Assembly: GCA_930367205.1 (NCBI GenBank)
Contig: OV884012.1
Location: 37,587,520 to 37,651,519 of the forward strand
Direction: 5' to 3'
DNA length: 64,000 bases
Source: Acanthosoma haemorrhoidale
Taxonomy: Eukaryota > Arthropoda > Insecta > Hemiptera > Acanthosomatidae
The notes below the pieces were generated by a model. That model did no database searches and had not been told where the DNA came from. It saw nothing but the letters and a program-made list of their open reading frames with translations. Below, in pieces: positions 27,187 to 38,200 of the stretch. Position 1 is the stretch's first letter, and each line of letters starts with the position of its first letter. A program made the position numbers and the translations under genes.

Positions 27187-27289
27187 GGAAAGACTAGCCC
27201 TGCTAGGGGACCAGTTACTTTTACTCCTGATGCTCAACAATATATATATATATTTTTTTTTTCTTCCAAAACCCCATTTATTTTATACA

Positions 27290-28125
27290 TTTTTACAAAC
27301 AGATAAACAAAATTCAATAAACAAGATTTTACAATTTTCTTCTCGTGCTGCATACGCAGATGCATTTGAAGGAGGTAAGATATACAAATACAAATTTTTT
27401 TTTTAAGTTAAAAAGTCAACAAACAATATACAGGACTAGGTGATGGGGCTCACCTTCGGTTTACAATGTGGGAAACTTACAAACTAGAACCTAAAGACTA
27501 AAGCGTTCCTGCCTCGACAGCGTCCTGCCACCGCTAGGGGAACGGAGCGAGGGTTATCGTGTTCAACACCGGGTTTGTCAAGTACTGTAGTGAGTCGAAA
27601 AATTTGATATGTCTACGTTGAACGAATTCATCCACCGTAGGCTGATCAAAGACCTCGTGAAGCTCACTTTTGCTCCGTTGCTCGAATGAAGCATGTCTGA
27701 CCACTTTCATCAGTATACCGTTTTGGAATTGTTGGAGTCGCCAAGCTGTCGTATATGTCAGATGACGAAAAAGCGGTACACCATACAGCAGAGCAGGTCT
27801 GAGTACACTCTTATATATCATGAACTAGATTGGGGGAAGTCCATAAATGCGTAAGCCGGTTAGACTTCGTGCGAGTTTCCTTCAACTTCCTCGCAAAATG
27901 GTTATTAAAACGGAGGTGTTGGTCCATTTCAATGCCCGGATATACTAGCTTGTTGGCTGGTGTATTTTTCTCCGTTCCTACTATGTAACTAGTAGGGAGC
28001 GGGATTTTTCCCTTTTGAAAAGAGAAAATTACAGTCAGTCTTACCCGCGTTTACAGAGATATTGAGATATCCCCAATCTCTCACTGATCTGGTTACAGGC
28101 TACTTCAGCCTATCTAAGAGCAATA
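27290..28125 (-). mobile_element. 5'-truncated Jockey-like LINE, 3' end of ORF2
   Basis: On the minus strand an open frame from 27,821 to 27,534 encodes the C-terminal part of a Jockey-like reverse transcriptase ORF, with motifs IYKSVLRPALLYG, RLQQFQNGILMKVV and RRHIKFFDSL. Related sequence continues upstream to about 28,125 but is broken by frameshifts. A 3' UTR with a GGTGAGCCCCATCACC-like stretch follows, down to a T-rich edge near 27,290, the minus-strand poly(A). The endonuclease and catalytic RT core are missing. It forms an opposed pair with the LINE at 29.72 kb. Confidence 0.85.
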
Positions 28126-29289
28126 ACTCAACAATATGCGCCACCATGCAATATATATATGCAAAATATTGGTGTTTAGTTCCTATTGTTCGCCAATAGA
28201 CAGTGCTGCATGTTAATTTATTTACCAAAATGCGTTCCAATCTCACATTAGTATTTTAAACCTATTTTTTTTTCATCAATACAAAGTGTCACTTATGGTG
28301 TTCATAGATATGATCCAGAAGGTATAAATATGCACCCATTTTTTATTGCGCATGAGTCACTTTTTAGAAACAACCATGTAGCTGGAGAGCTGAGAATGAT
28401 AGACATGCCTTCGCACATTCTCTAAGTTGGACAACGGCCGGTGAAACCCAATGGGACTTTAAAAGGAGTCGAAGAACTATTCAAATATAACCACCATCTA
28501 TGAGCATTCAAAATAATCCAAGTTTAATCTATCTTTATACCATAATGGATTAATTTCACTAATATGTGATATTTCTAAGGTTAAAAACTCAATATACGAT
28601 TAAAAGATTTGCATAATATCCTTCCAATTTTATTTATAATATTATGTATAAAAATGATTTTTTTTAACAATTAATAGTTAGCCATGCATTTTGATTTGAG
28701 TAAATTATCTCTAAGAGGATTGATTTTGGTTGATGAAAATCTAAAATCTATTTTTCTTCAAACAAAGTCAATATCACAACAAATAATTATTTCTATAAAT
28801 TTATTTAGTCTTACAGACTACAAATATTTACATTAATTATGAACTAAAAAACATGTCTTCAAATGCACACAGACAAAATAAAAGGCAGAAAGTAAATAAA
28901 CAACATCAAGTGACAATCATGAAAATCAGTATAAGTTTTAGAATGCATAATGAACCTGTGATCATATTTTGATATCATGATCATCCAGTATGCGAGTTAA
29001 GACATAATTGTCATAATAAATAGAAAGTACATTGCTTTTATAAATATAATGGTAAGTAAAAACATAATTAAACAATGAAAAACGAATTCAATCTTTATTT
29101 GCTAAGATAATCTGGAGACATAAATGATTTATTTACATGAAACTAACTTATTCTGATTTACAAAACTGACAAATAAATAGTAAAACATTCATAGATAATT
29201 TAGATAATCACAAACCTGATTTAAGTTTACTTAATTATTACAGTTAAACTGTGTTTCGAAAATATATAATACCTCTGATTTTTCATATA
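28126..29289. other. AT-rich intergenic stretch
   Basis: No open frame or recognisable gene. Very AT-rich from about 28,500 onward. Confidence 0.45.
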
Positions 29290-29715
29290 GAAGCTAACTG
29301 GATATATAAATATACTCTTACAAGTCTTGAACTTAAGAAAATGATCCATAACTTAAAATATGTTAGTCAACTTAATTAAACGTCATATACAACATTATTT
29401 GATTCATATTTCGTTAATAGTTACATGTAAGTTCAACTCCCAAGTATTATTGTGTAGATTATATAAAGTACATATTTCAATTACAATATTTCATCCTATA
29501 CATTAAAAACCTATTTTATAAACCACCTAAATTATAAAAACAAAACTTTACCGATAAATAAGTTATTTGCTGATTTAGTGATATATTTCGCTCTCTTGAG
29601 CTTAGATATCGCGGTCGAGATTATTTAATGTAAATAATTGACATGGCGCGTGATCTATTGGCTACATTCGGAACTAACTTCTAAAAATATCAAATCTAGT
29701 GCATAGGACAAACCT
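29290..29715 (+). repeat. Left arm of inverted repeat around a LINE
   Basis: The segment from GATCCATAACTTAAAATATG (about 29,344) through AAACAAAACTTTACCGATAA to AAGTTATTTGCTG recurs inverted at about 30,530-30,815. A third, shorter copy in direct orientation lies at about 26,750-26,950, attached to the MITE-type end there. Arms are about 280 bp and roughly three-quarters identical by eye. Confidence 0.6.
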
Positions 29716-30515
29716 AAGCTAAATTTTCTCTTTCCAAAAGGGAAAAAGCCCGCTCCCTACTAGTTACATAGTAGGAACGGAGGAAAATTCACTAGCCAAC
29801 CACCTAGTATATCTGGGAATTAAAATGGACAGGCATCTCCATTTTAGTAACCATTTTACGAAGAAGTTGAAGCTAACACGCACGAAGTCTTACCGGCTTG
29901 CGCACTTATTGACTTCCCCCAATCTATCACTGCGTCTCAAGCTGTTGCTATACAAGAGCATACTCAGGCCTACTCTGCTGTATGGTGCACCGCTATTTCG
30001 TTATCTGACGTATACGACAGCTAAGAAACTCCAACAATTCCAAAACGGTATACTGATGAAAGTGGTCAGAGGTACTTCATTCGAACAGCGGAGCAACAAG
30101 GAGCTTCATGAGATATTTGAGATGCCTACGGTGGATGAATTCATCCAACGTTTTTCGACTCCTTGCAATACTAAACAAACTCGGTGTTTAACACTATAAC
30201 CCCCAATCCGTTCCCCCATCGATGGCAGGACGCTGTCGTGGCTGGAACGCTTTAGTTTTAGGTTCTAGGTATAGGTTTTTAGTTTTAGTGTTTTAGTGGT
30301 TAGTGTTCACGGTAATAAACTGAAGGTGAGCCTCATCACCTTGTGTTGTGGATGTGGTTATGACTTTTTTACTACAAATTGAATGTATTTATATTATGCC
30401 CTCCTTCAAATGCATCAGCGCATCGCAGTACGAGGAGCAACTTGTAACCCTATTAACAATTTTTGTTCATTGTATTACTTTTTGAGGTTTTGAAAAAAAA
30501 ACTACAAAAAAACCC
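29716..30515 (+). mobile_element. 5'-truncated Jockey-like LINE, 3' end of ORF2
   Basis: An open frame (29,825-30,199) encodes the same region as the 27.3-kb copy: LLYKSILRPTLLYG and KKLQQFQNGILMKVV. A small deletion after TVDEFIQR removes the RRHIK motif and shifts the frame. The 3' UTR includes GGTGAGCCTCATCACC and ends in an A-run near 30,495-30,515. This copy and the minus-strand copy at 27.3 kb are the same family in opposite orientation, about 1.6 kb apart. Confidence 0.85.
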
Positions 30516-30529
30516 CTTATTATTACTTA

Positions 30530-30815
30530 TGGTCGCGAAATTTAAAATTAGCAAAATGTATCACTCAATCAGTAAATAACTTATTTATCAGTTAAGTTTT
30601 GTTTTTATATTATGTGCGGTTTATGAATTATAAATTGAAATATGTACTTTTGTGTGATTTAACCCATAATACTTGGAAGCTGATCTTACTAGTAACTGTT
30701 TATGAAATATTTTGAACAATGATGTATATGAGATTGTATTTCTTATCCTACAAATTTGAAGTCATGGATCATTTTACCTGAGTTTGAACCTTGCAACAGT
30801 TACCTCTTTAAATTA
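30530..30815 (-). repeat. Right arm of inverted repeat around a LINE
   Basis: Inverted copy of 29,290-29,600. On the minus strand it reads AAATGATCCATGACTTCAAA (from about 30,777), then an AGTACATATTTCAAT-type block, then AACTGATAAATAAGTTATTT. With the left arm it encloses the LINE fragment. Confidence 0.6.
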
Positions 30816-32298
30816 GAGATGTTCACAGCTCTTTCTATTTACTTAAAATGAGACTATATGTGTATGTTTGACACTCCAATTAATAATGGTTAATCGATAT
30901 AACTTCTTTATGAAATTTCATAAGTATTAAATATTTTCAAAGCTAGTTTAACTACTTATTTAAGTAGGTAAACTTAGATAAGTATGGCGATGAACTATTA
31001 TATTATACATAAAAGTTTTATTCTTAAGTTCTATACGCAAGAATAAGTTACTTTCATGTAAATAAATCATTGAAATGTCCAGATTATTAGTTAGAAAGTC
31101 AGCCTCGCCATTTCTAGACAGAATTAACCATTGACAGTCCACCGAAAAGCCTTTTATCTTTTAGAATAATTCATCTCTAGCAAGACTGACTAATTTCTTG
31201 CAAATAAGCAGTACTCCATACGAAAAATCAGTCCACCGATGGAAGCAATGACTCCTGATGTTTTGAATCAAGTTCTAATAACGAAGCTACTCTTTATTCG
31301 ACAAGGAAAACTCCCGTCTTCTGATATGTCCTGAATCGCTTTCAGAGTTAAGATAATTAATCATATTTCTCCCTTGAAATTTTGAATTAAGTCGCATAAA
31401 TGTTTAGAGCTCTCGGACAACCTACTCCTCCACTTATTTAATATGGTGAAGTGTGGATACTTAACAACGGTTTGTGGTATCTTGCAGCATGACGATTCCA
31501 TTCTTGTAGAAGCCAAGTTCGATCGATTTTGTTAGACTTCAAATTTGCTTAGGAAAATTTAGACCATTTTCCCTTTTTAAAATTAGTCTAATAAATAATC
31601 AAGAGATATTATTTTGAGCTAACATAGTTGATTAGGTGAGCGAATGAATCTGTTGGGATATCAGTCAGGTTGATGAAGAATTCTACTGTATGGGTTAATT
31701 AATGAATTTGTAAATATACAACGTCTATTTCACCAACCTAAGCCAATATCTCAACAAATCCATCTCTCAAATTATATATTCAAGGATAACAATTAACTCT
31801 CAGAGTTGAGTAGGTATTTCACTGAAATTTTAAGTTAGCGAAATGGTTGAAGTTGTTTGGGGGAAATGGATTATTTTCAATCCCTGACTATATGCCGGAC
31901 AGCTGCTCAAAAATATATTTTCAAGTCTGCGCTTATTTTTATTACATAACTATTCAGATGTTATCTTTATTAACTACGGGAGAACCTTCAGTGTGCTTTT
32001 TCGTTTTTTTAATCATTTTTTTTTTTTTTTAGCATTTATTCTTACTATAAACATTGGAGACTAATTTTGTTTACAAAAAAGCTATTTATGTTATGTGGTT
32101 GAAATTAGATTAATTTAAATACGTGTAATGTATTGGTTTTTAACACTGATATTACTCTTTGCCCAGTTATACAGATAACCTCCTTGGCCCATGCTTGCCT
32201 TCTACATTTCGTGAAGTTGTCACATGTTGTTGTGGTCACTGCTAGTATAGGTTGCTTTGATATTGTAATGCTAATTGGATAGGTCGAATAAGATTATT
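30816..32298. other. Intergenic stretch upstream of TSR1
   Basis: No credible gene. Holds the family B MITE at 31.64-31.77 kb and, near its right end, the TSR1 promoter and 5' UTR. A long T-run lies at about 32,017-32,030. The less AT-rich stretch at about 32,160-32,300 directly before the TSR1 start codon is the best promoter/5' UTR candidate. Confidence 0.4.
31640..31766. repeat. Short MITE-like element, family B
   Basis: Left end about 31,645 reads AATCTGTTGGGATATCAGTC then AGGTTGATGAA. The right end on the minus strand reads GATTTGTTGAGATATTGGCT then TAGGTTGGTGAA. The ends are inverted copies over about 30 bp and match the ends of the 16,255-16,505 element (GGGATATTGGCTTAGG). Total about 125 bp. 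Confidence 0.65.
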
Positions 32299-35200
32299 AT
32301 GGCTCCCACAACTACCCATATTCATAAGCCTGGTGGCATGAAACAACTGAACAAATCTCATAAACATTGGCATAAGAGTAAAGGTGCTCTTGAAAAGGTT
32401 AAAAAAGGTATGATTAGGATAATTTATTGAATGTTCCATAGGTTTTTTGCGTTTTAATTGTCAATATTTATCATGTGTATTTTGTAGGGAGACATGTGCT
32501 AAAAGATATTCATAGAACTAATAAACACGAGCTGAAAAGGGAAGAACGAAAAAACCAAGTCCTTCAAGCCAGGCAGAAAAAACGATTTGACTATTTGCAA
32601 AAACGAAGAGGTTTTTGTGAAGCCCCTTTTCTTGTTGCAGTCCTCTCCCTTCATAGTGATGTTGATGCGGATAATGCGATATCCTTGCTGAAATCTGCAG
32701 ATCCAGATATGACTGTTGATTATACTCCAGAAGGGCACGTTTACATTAAGTGAGCATTGAATTATTATAAACTATTTACTTGATAATATTATCTTTAATT
32801 GCTAAGATTAATGGGAGAGGCTCTACTTCCTACATGTCTCTTGGACCCAATGTTATCTGATCTTAACCAAAATTCAGACCTCCTTTACTTCTTCCACAAT
32901 AGTTTAGGAACACTAAATTATTCAATTACTTGTCTTGATGATCTCTGCTTTATCGTAACTATTTGCCTAAGCCCAATTCATAAATTTTGTCCTTCATTTA
33001 TTAACAGTCAGCATCAGAACCCTCCATAAATATCTTCATATGCCTTACATCCGTGATCTCATCCGTTCTAATATTGCCAAATTTATCTTTTAATCCTGAT
33101 CCCCTAGTGTAGTAATTATACTGCTTCACACGTCTGTTAAATTCTTCTCAATGATTAAAGCGGCAGTGGTGATGTGCCATGCTATAAATTTATGATATTG
33201 GGAGTCCTAGCAATGACTAGTTTCTCCAATCATGTCCAGAGAGCCCATGTCTTCAAAGACAGCCTCCAATTGGCCCATATTCAGTGATACGGTGTGGAAA
33301 GTGAGTCTCTGGCCTGTGTGGATTAGTATTTATCATGTCAATGTGATGAATGAGTGAGTAAATATGGGATGAATGTGATAATTGATCACAATTAATTAAT
33401 GCCCAATAGGGTAGAGTGCAATTTTTTCAACAAGAATATTTTCTATAAAAAAATTAATTTTATTTATAATCGTTTCATTTATTAATGTTATTCAAATTTT
33501 TGTACCCAGGAGCCCTCGCTTAAAACATAAGTTTATGTTTGTTACACTTTCTGGAGATAATCTGTTTGATCAACTTGACTTGGCTAAAGTCTGTACCACT
33601 GTTCTGCTTCTTGCTTCTGTGAAAGGAATTTCATCTGAGGCCTCTGTGATATTAAATGCAATCCTGGCTCAAGGCCTCCCTACTACTGTGCTTGCAGTGA
33701 CAGACTTGGAATCTTTGCCTCAAAAAGTTTGTATTGAAATTACACGTACATATATTATTTATAAGATCTATATCAGTCTAAATTTAGTCTTTAATAAAAG
33801 CAGTGTGCTAGTCAAGTATTAGATTTAGTACAGATTTATCCTCTGATGGCGAAGCAGCCGCTTAAGGTCGTATTTTCCAGGTTCTGCACCATGGCGATTT
33901 AAAACAAGTACTATATTTTTAGGTTCTGTACCCCTAGATCGTGTATTTATTTTTGATGTTTCTTCCGTGTGCCATGCTGCTACTTCTGGTCATAATTTCT
34001 AGGCACTCCAAGAAGGCAAAATAGTCCAAAAACCATTTTTTAAAGTTTGAGTACCCTCAGAAAATACAGGTCAACAGAAATTGCTGTTTATTACCATTTT
34101 TGCAAATTTTCCAATTTGCCTGCAGCTGTAAATACTTGTATTTATTTGAACATTACTAAGATATTATATAGTAAAGTATTTAGATACTTTCATGGTGTTT
34201 ATCACATAAAGACATCTTTACTTGTTACTCTTATCTGTGGTCGTTTTAAATAATTCTTAGGTTTATTTCTAATTTTATAATTTTTGTTAATTTATACAGA
34301 AATGGTCTGAAGCAAAGATTGAAATTCAAAATGAGATAGGAAGCATGATTCCTGGAATTGACAAGACAATGAATTTAGCCAAAGATGTCGATGCTATGAA
34401 TGTTCTTCGAAAAATTGGTTCGCAAAAGCAGAGAACTGTTTTGCAGAGAGATAGACGAGCACATATGTTAGCTGAAAGAGTTGATTTCATAGAAACTGAA
34501 AAGGTAACTTTAATAATATTAAAAAACATGTAAGTTGATAAGAGGCAAACATAATGCTTATTGCTGAACTACCTACTATTGCCATTTTCTGTCTTTCCCA
34601 CCTATCACTCTGAGGTGTTTTTACAACTGTGATTATGTTGCAGCATATTCACCAACATCTTACATTGTTACTGTTTTAACAAATTTTATATTTATAACGA
34701 ACACCAAATCACGGTTCTAAAATCATTGGCATATGAATATGGAAAATAGCCGTAATTTTTTTTTCCTTGTAATTGTGTTAGTAAATTTGTTTTAGGGTAA
34801 AGGAATATTAAAGGTGACTGGCTATCTTCGTGGATGCAATTTGAGTGCAAACAGGTTAGTTCATATCCCTGGTTGGGGAGAGTTTCAGATTGAACAGATT
34901 GATTCTGCCACACTTGTCGATGATGGCACTTTGCCAGAAATTCTTGAACGACCTGACCCAGAAAATCAGGTGAGTTTAATTTTTATTTATTTAAAGTAAG
35001 TAATTTTTCTTTTATTGACATAGGTAAAATAGCCTATAGTAGTCCCAGATTTTCAACTGACAATTTGATACAAATTTAATTAAAGTCGTTTCAGTAGCTT
35101 TCAAGTGATTAACCTTCAAACACACATATACGGTTTGTAAAAGTTTTATTTAATAATATTGATTTCATGAATTAAGACATGACTTATTGATATAATAAAA

Positions 35201-38200
35201 GGATGATTAACCTGTTATAAAGGCTTTATTGAAAAGAATGAACACTAATCAGAAACACACACAATAGACATTACTTGAGTATGATAACCTTCTTAACAGT
35301 TTCATACTGTCTTCTTAACATGTGTAAACAATGCTAACATTATCACAAAACAGATGATAATTGATAAGGAATTTATAACCTATGATTCACGCCCTCCTAG
35401 TGAGTGATACATTCTCTTAAGTAAGCCCGAGTTCTTTCATCTCTGACCGCTTCTATTAACTTGTCTTTGGACTACGGTTGGATTTGTTTCAGATCCTGTC
35501 GAGGTCATTCTATGACTAGGAATTGATGTGGAGTGCATAGAGCTGGTTCCTGGGAATTGATGTGGGGTGCATAGAGCTGGTTCCACATCTGTTGCACAGT
35601 TGGTGATTTGCACATACACTGGACAAGCTGAAGTAACCTTTCAAATTTCATCGAGAGAAAATGCCAAGTTTTTGCATCTAACCCAATGGTTGAGTCGAGT
35701 TTCTCCCGGGTGGGTGGCAGAGGTACATACAGTGCTATTTGTGACGAAATGTTGTCACCAGTTCTGTTTATTCTTGATAAAGCATCTGCTGTTTTGTTCT
35801 CCTTGTCCGATCTATATTTGATCTTATACTTGTAAGTTCTAGTCTCCAGCACATTATTTTCTTGTTTTTAATTTTCATTGCAAAACATCATTAAGATACT
35901 GATTGTTGATCGGTTATGAGCCTGAAATGCTTCCCTGGTAGATAGTGTCTCCTATGTCAAAGAGCTGCTATTTTGGCGTAGGCTTCTTTCCCGATAGACG
36001 AATGATTTTGTTCTGATTTATTAAGAGATCGAGAAAAGAATGTTATAGACCAATCTTCTTGGGACAACGTTGCCCCATAGCGAAATCTGAGGCATCTTTC
36101 TCGTTTGTCAGAATTGCTTCATGGTCAATAGAAGTTGAATATTTGATGAGGTTCAGAGATCAATGGAAATGGAGTTCTAAGCTGACACTGGATTTTTTGG
36201 GGGGAATTGAAGAATGAATTGAGCATAATATGAAAACATATTCTGAGGGCTCTGCAGGAGTTTCATAGGTTAGGTGAGTCATGGAGAGGTTTGCGACATT
36301 GATGATATGGCCTAATCGAGTTATGACTTATGACATATCCAAGGAGGCAAACTGTTTTTAATGAACATGAAATTTTCTCTGTGTTTAACATAAGGTTATA
36401 CTTGGAAATGTCATCCTAAAACTTGCTAAGGTTACCGTCTTGCTGTCCTGTCCACAGACAGTCACATCATCCAAATATATTTTGATATCTTGGAGTTTTT
36501 CTGCCATTGTGATTCTAGTAAGAGTCCTTTCAAATGCTGGCACACCATTCTGACTCCGAAGATATCCACATAAACTGCCTCAACCTACCGCATGCTTCGA
36601 TACCGTATATAGCCTGTCTTCTTCCCGAATCGGCACCTGGTGACACTGCAAAGGTCGTTTGAATTGAAAACTTGATATTTAGCTACATCATTAATAATAT
36701 CATCGATTTGAGGTAATGGAAAGGTAACAAGTTCCGTATATATATTGATTGTTCGCGAGTTCAACTTCAATGGTTTTGGTTGGCTGAGAAAACAACTAAG
36801 ACTTGGGTCTACTATGGTGACATGCTCTCTTCAATGACTCCATCCTTGAACACCTGACAGATCTCGCTTTCAAGAAAACCTGAATCCGATGCTGCCATGA
36901 AATTAGTGAAGTGTGTTGGTGATCGCGAAAATTTAGAATACTTTTTCTTAATTAATTGCTTATTAATAGTGACCCTTGATACTGCAAGCCTTGCAAATCG
37001 TGTCTGTGCTGGACAGATAACTAACTCTTGCTTGCCTTTCCAGGCCGCAGAAATAACACTTGGATGAAAGAGCAGTAGTCGAGTAGTCGTTCCTTCCTGA
37101 GATAAACACTGATCTGAGCTGAGAGTCCAGCTTGGGATTAATGCTGAGCTAGTTCTAGGGATCTTGCCTGACCTACTGCCTCTTCCAAGGTTAGAGTGTG
37201 GTTTTCCAACACTCTTTGTCGAATATGCGATGTCTGTCTGTAGGCCATCAATAAAAGGATCAAGGACATCGTAATCTCTATTCATTTCAGCTTTCTCAGT
37301 CTTGAAACCACACTATTTTGATTGCCTTTTGAGATACCTGTCTATTGTCTGCCCAGGCTCCTGGCATCTACTTTTTAATTTGTGACAAGCAAAAATTTCA
37401 TTTATGGGTTTAACATAAATGTCTATGTCAAATACTTAAGAAGATATAAAATTAGTTAGTACTTTGAGTTTATCAGATTCTGCTACATCGACTAATGAGA
37501 TGAAATTTTGGAACGTCTTGAACCAATGGTTCCATTCCTGAGAAGCTCCTTCCTAATTGGCATTAAAGTTGAATCTCTGGCTGAAGAATTCAATCTATAA
37601 CGTTGATTAATATTCTGTTCAATAAATTGATATATACGAATGATTAACCTATGCTTTTACTGAACAGAATGAACACTAGTCAGAAACACACACAATAGAC
37701 AGATCATTACTTCGGTGTTCGTGAACCTTCTTAACTGTTTCATGCTATAATTACATGTGTAAACAATGCTATCATATTATCGCAGAACAGCTGATGATGG
37801 AAAACTAGTTTATAACCTATGACACTTATATATTCATTTTTTGTTTCTATTTTTGATTATTGTCATGTAAATCATTTATTTTCTATTCTTTTTAGGAGTC
37901 CCTTGTAAATGAAATTATTCCTGACCCAATGGATGATGATCAGACTTGGCCAACTGAAGAAGAAATGCAAGAATGTTCAACAAAAAAAGTTGCCAGGAAG
38001 CTACCCAAAGGAATGTCAGAATATCAAGCAGCATGGATTCCTGACGAGTACCTAGGTATGTTATATCTGCTTAAAATTACTTATTAATTTATTTAATTGT
38101 TTTCTGAACCCACAACCCATGAAATAGTCGAATCGGTATGTAGCTGCTGCTGTTGATACTGAGAAAGACTATGTCATCGCTGTTTTGATATGCAATATCG

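Larger units (their letters stand above)
35204..37824 (-). mobile_element. Internally deleted Ty3/Gypsy-type LTR retroelement
   Basis: Two direct repeats (35,204-35,389 and 37,641-37,824) both run TGATTAACC...to...CA on the plus strand, as LTRs should. Between them, on the minus strand, come gag, RT and RNase H remnants in the proper order. Integrase and most of RT are deleted or unreadable, and every frame has stops. Total 2.6 kb against 5-7 kb for an intact element. It sits in the TSR1 intron between exons 34796-34969 and 37896-38055, antisense to the gene, and ends 71 bp before the next exon. I could not find a clean target duplication. Confidence 0.85.

Noticed and set aside
32499..32738. 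Antisense open frame over TSR1 exon 2.
   Set aside because: It is the shadow of a conserved coding exon.
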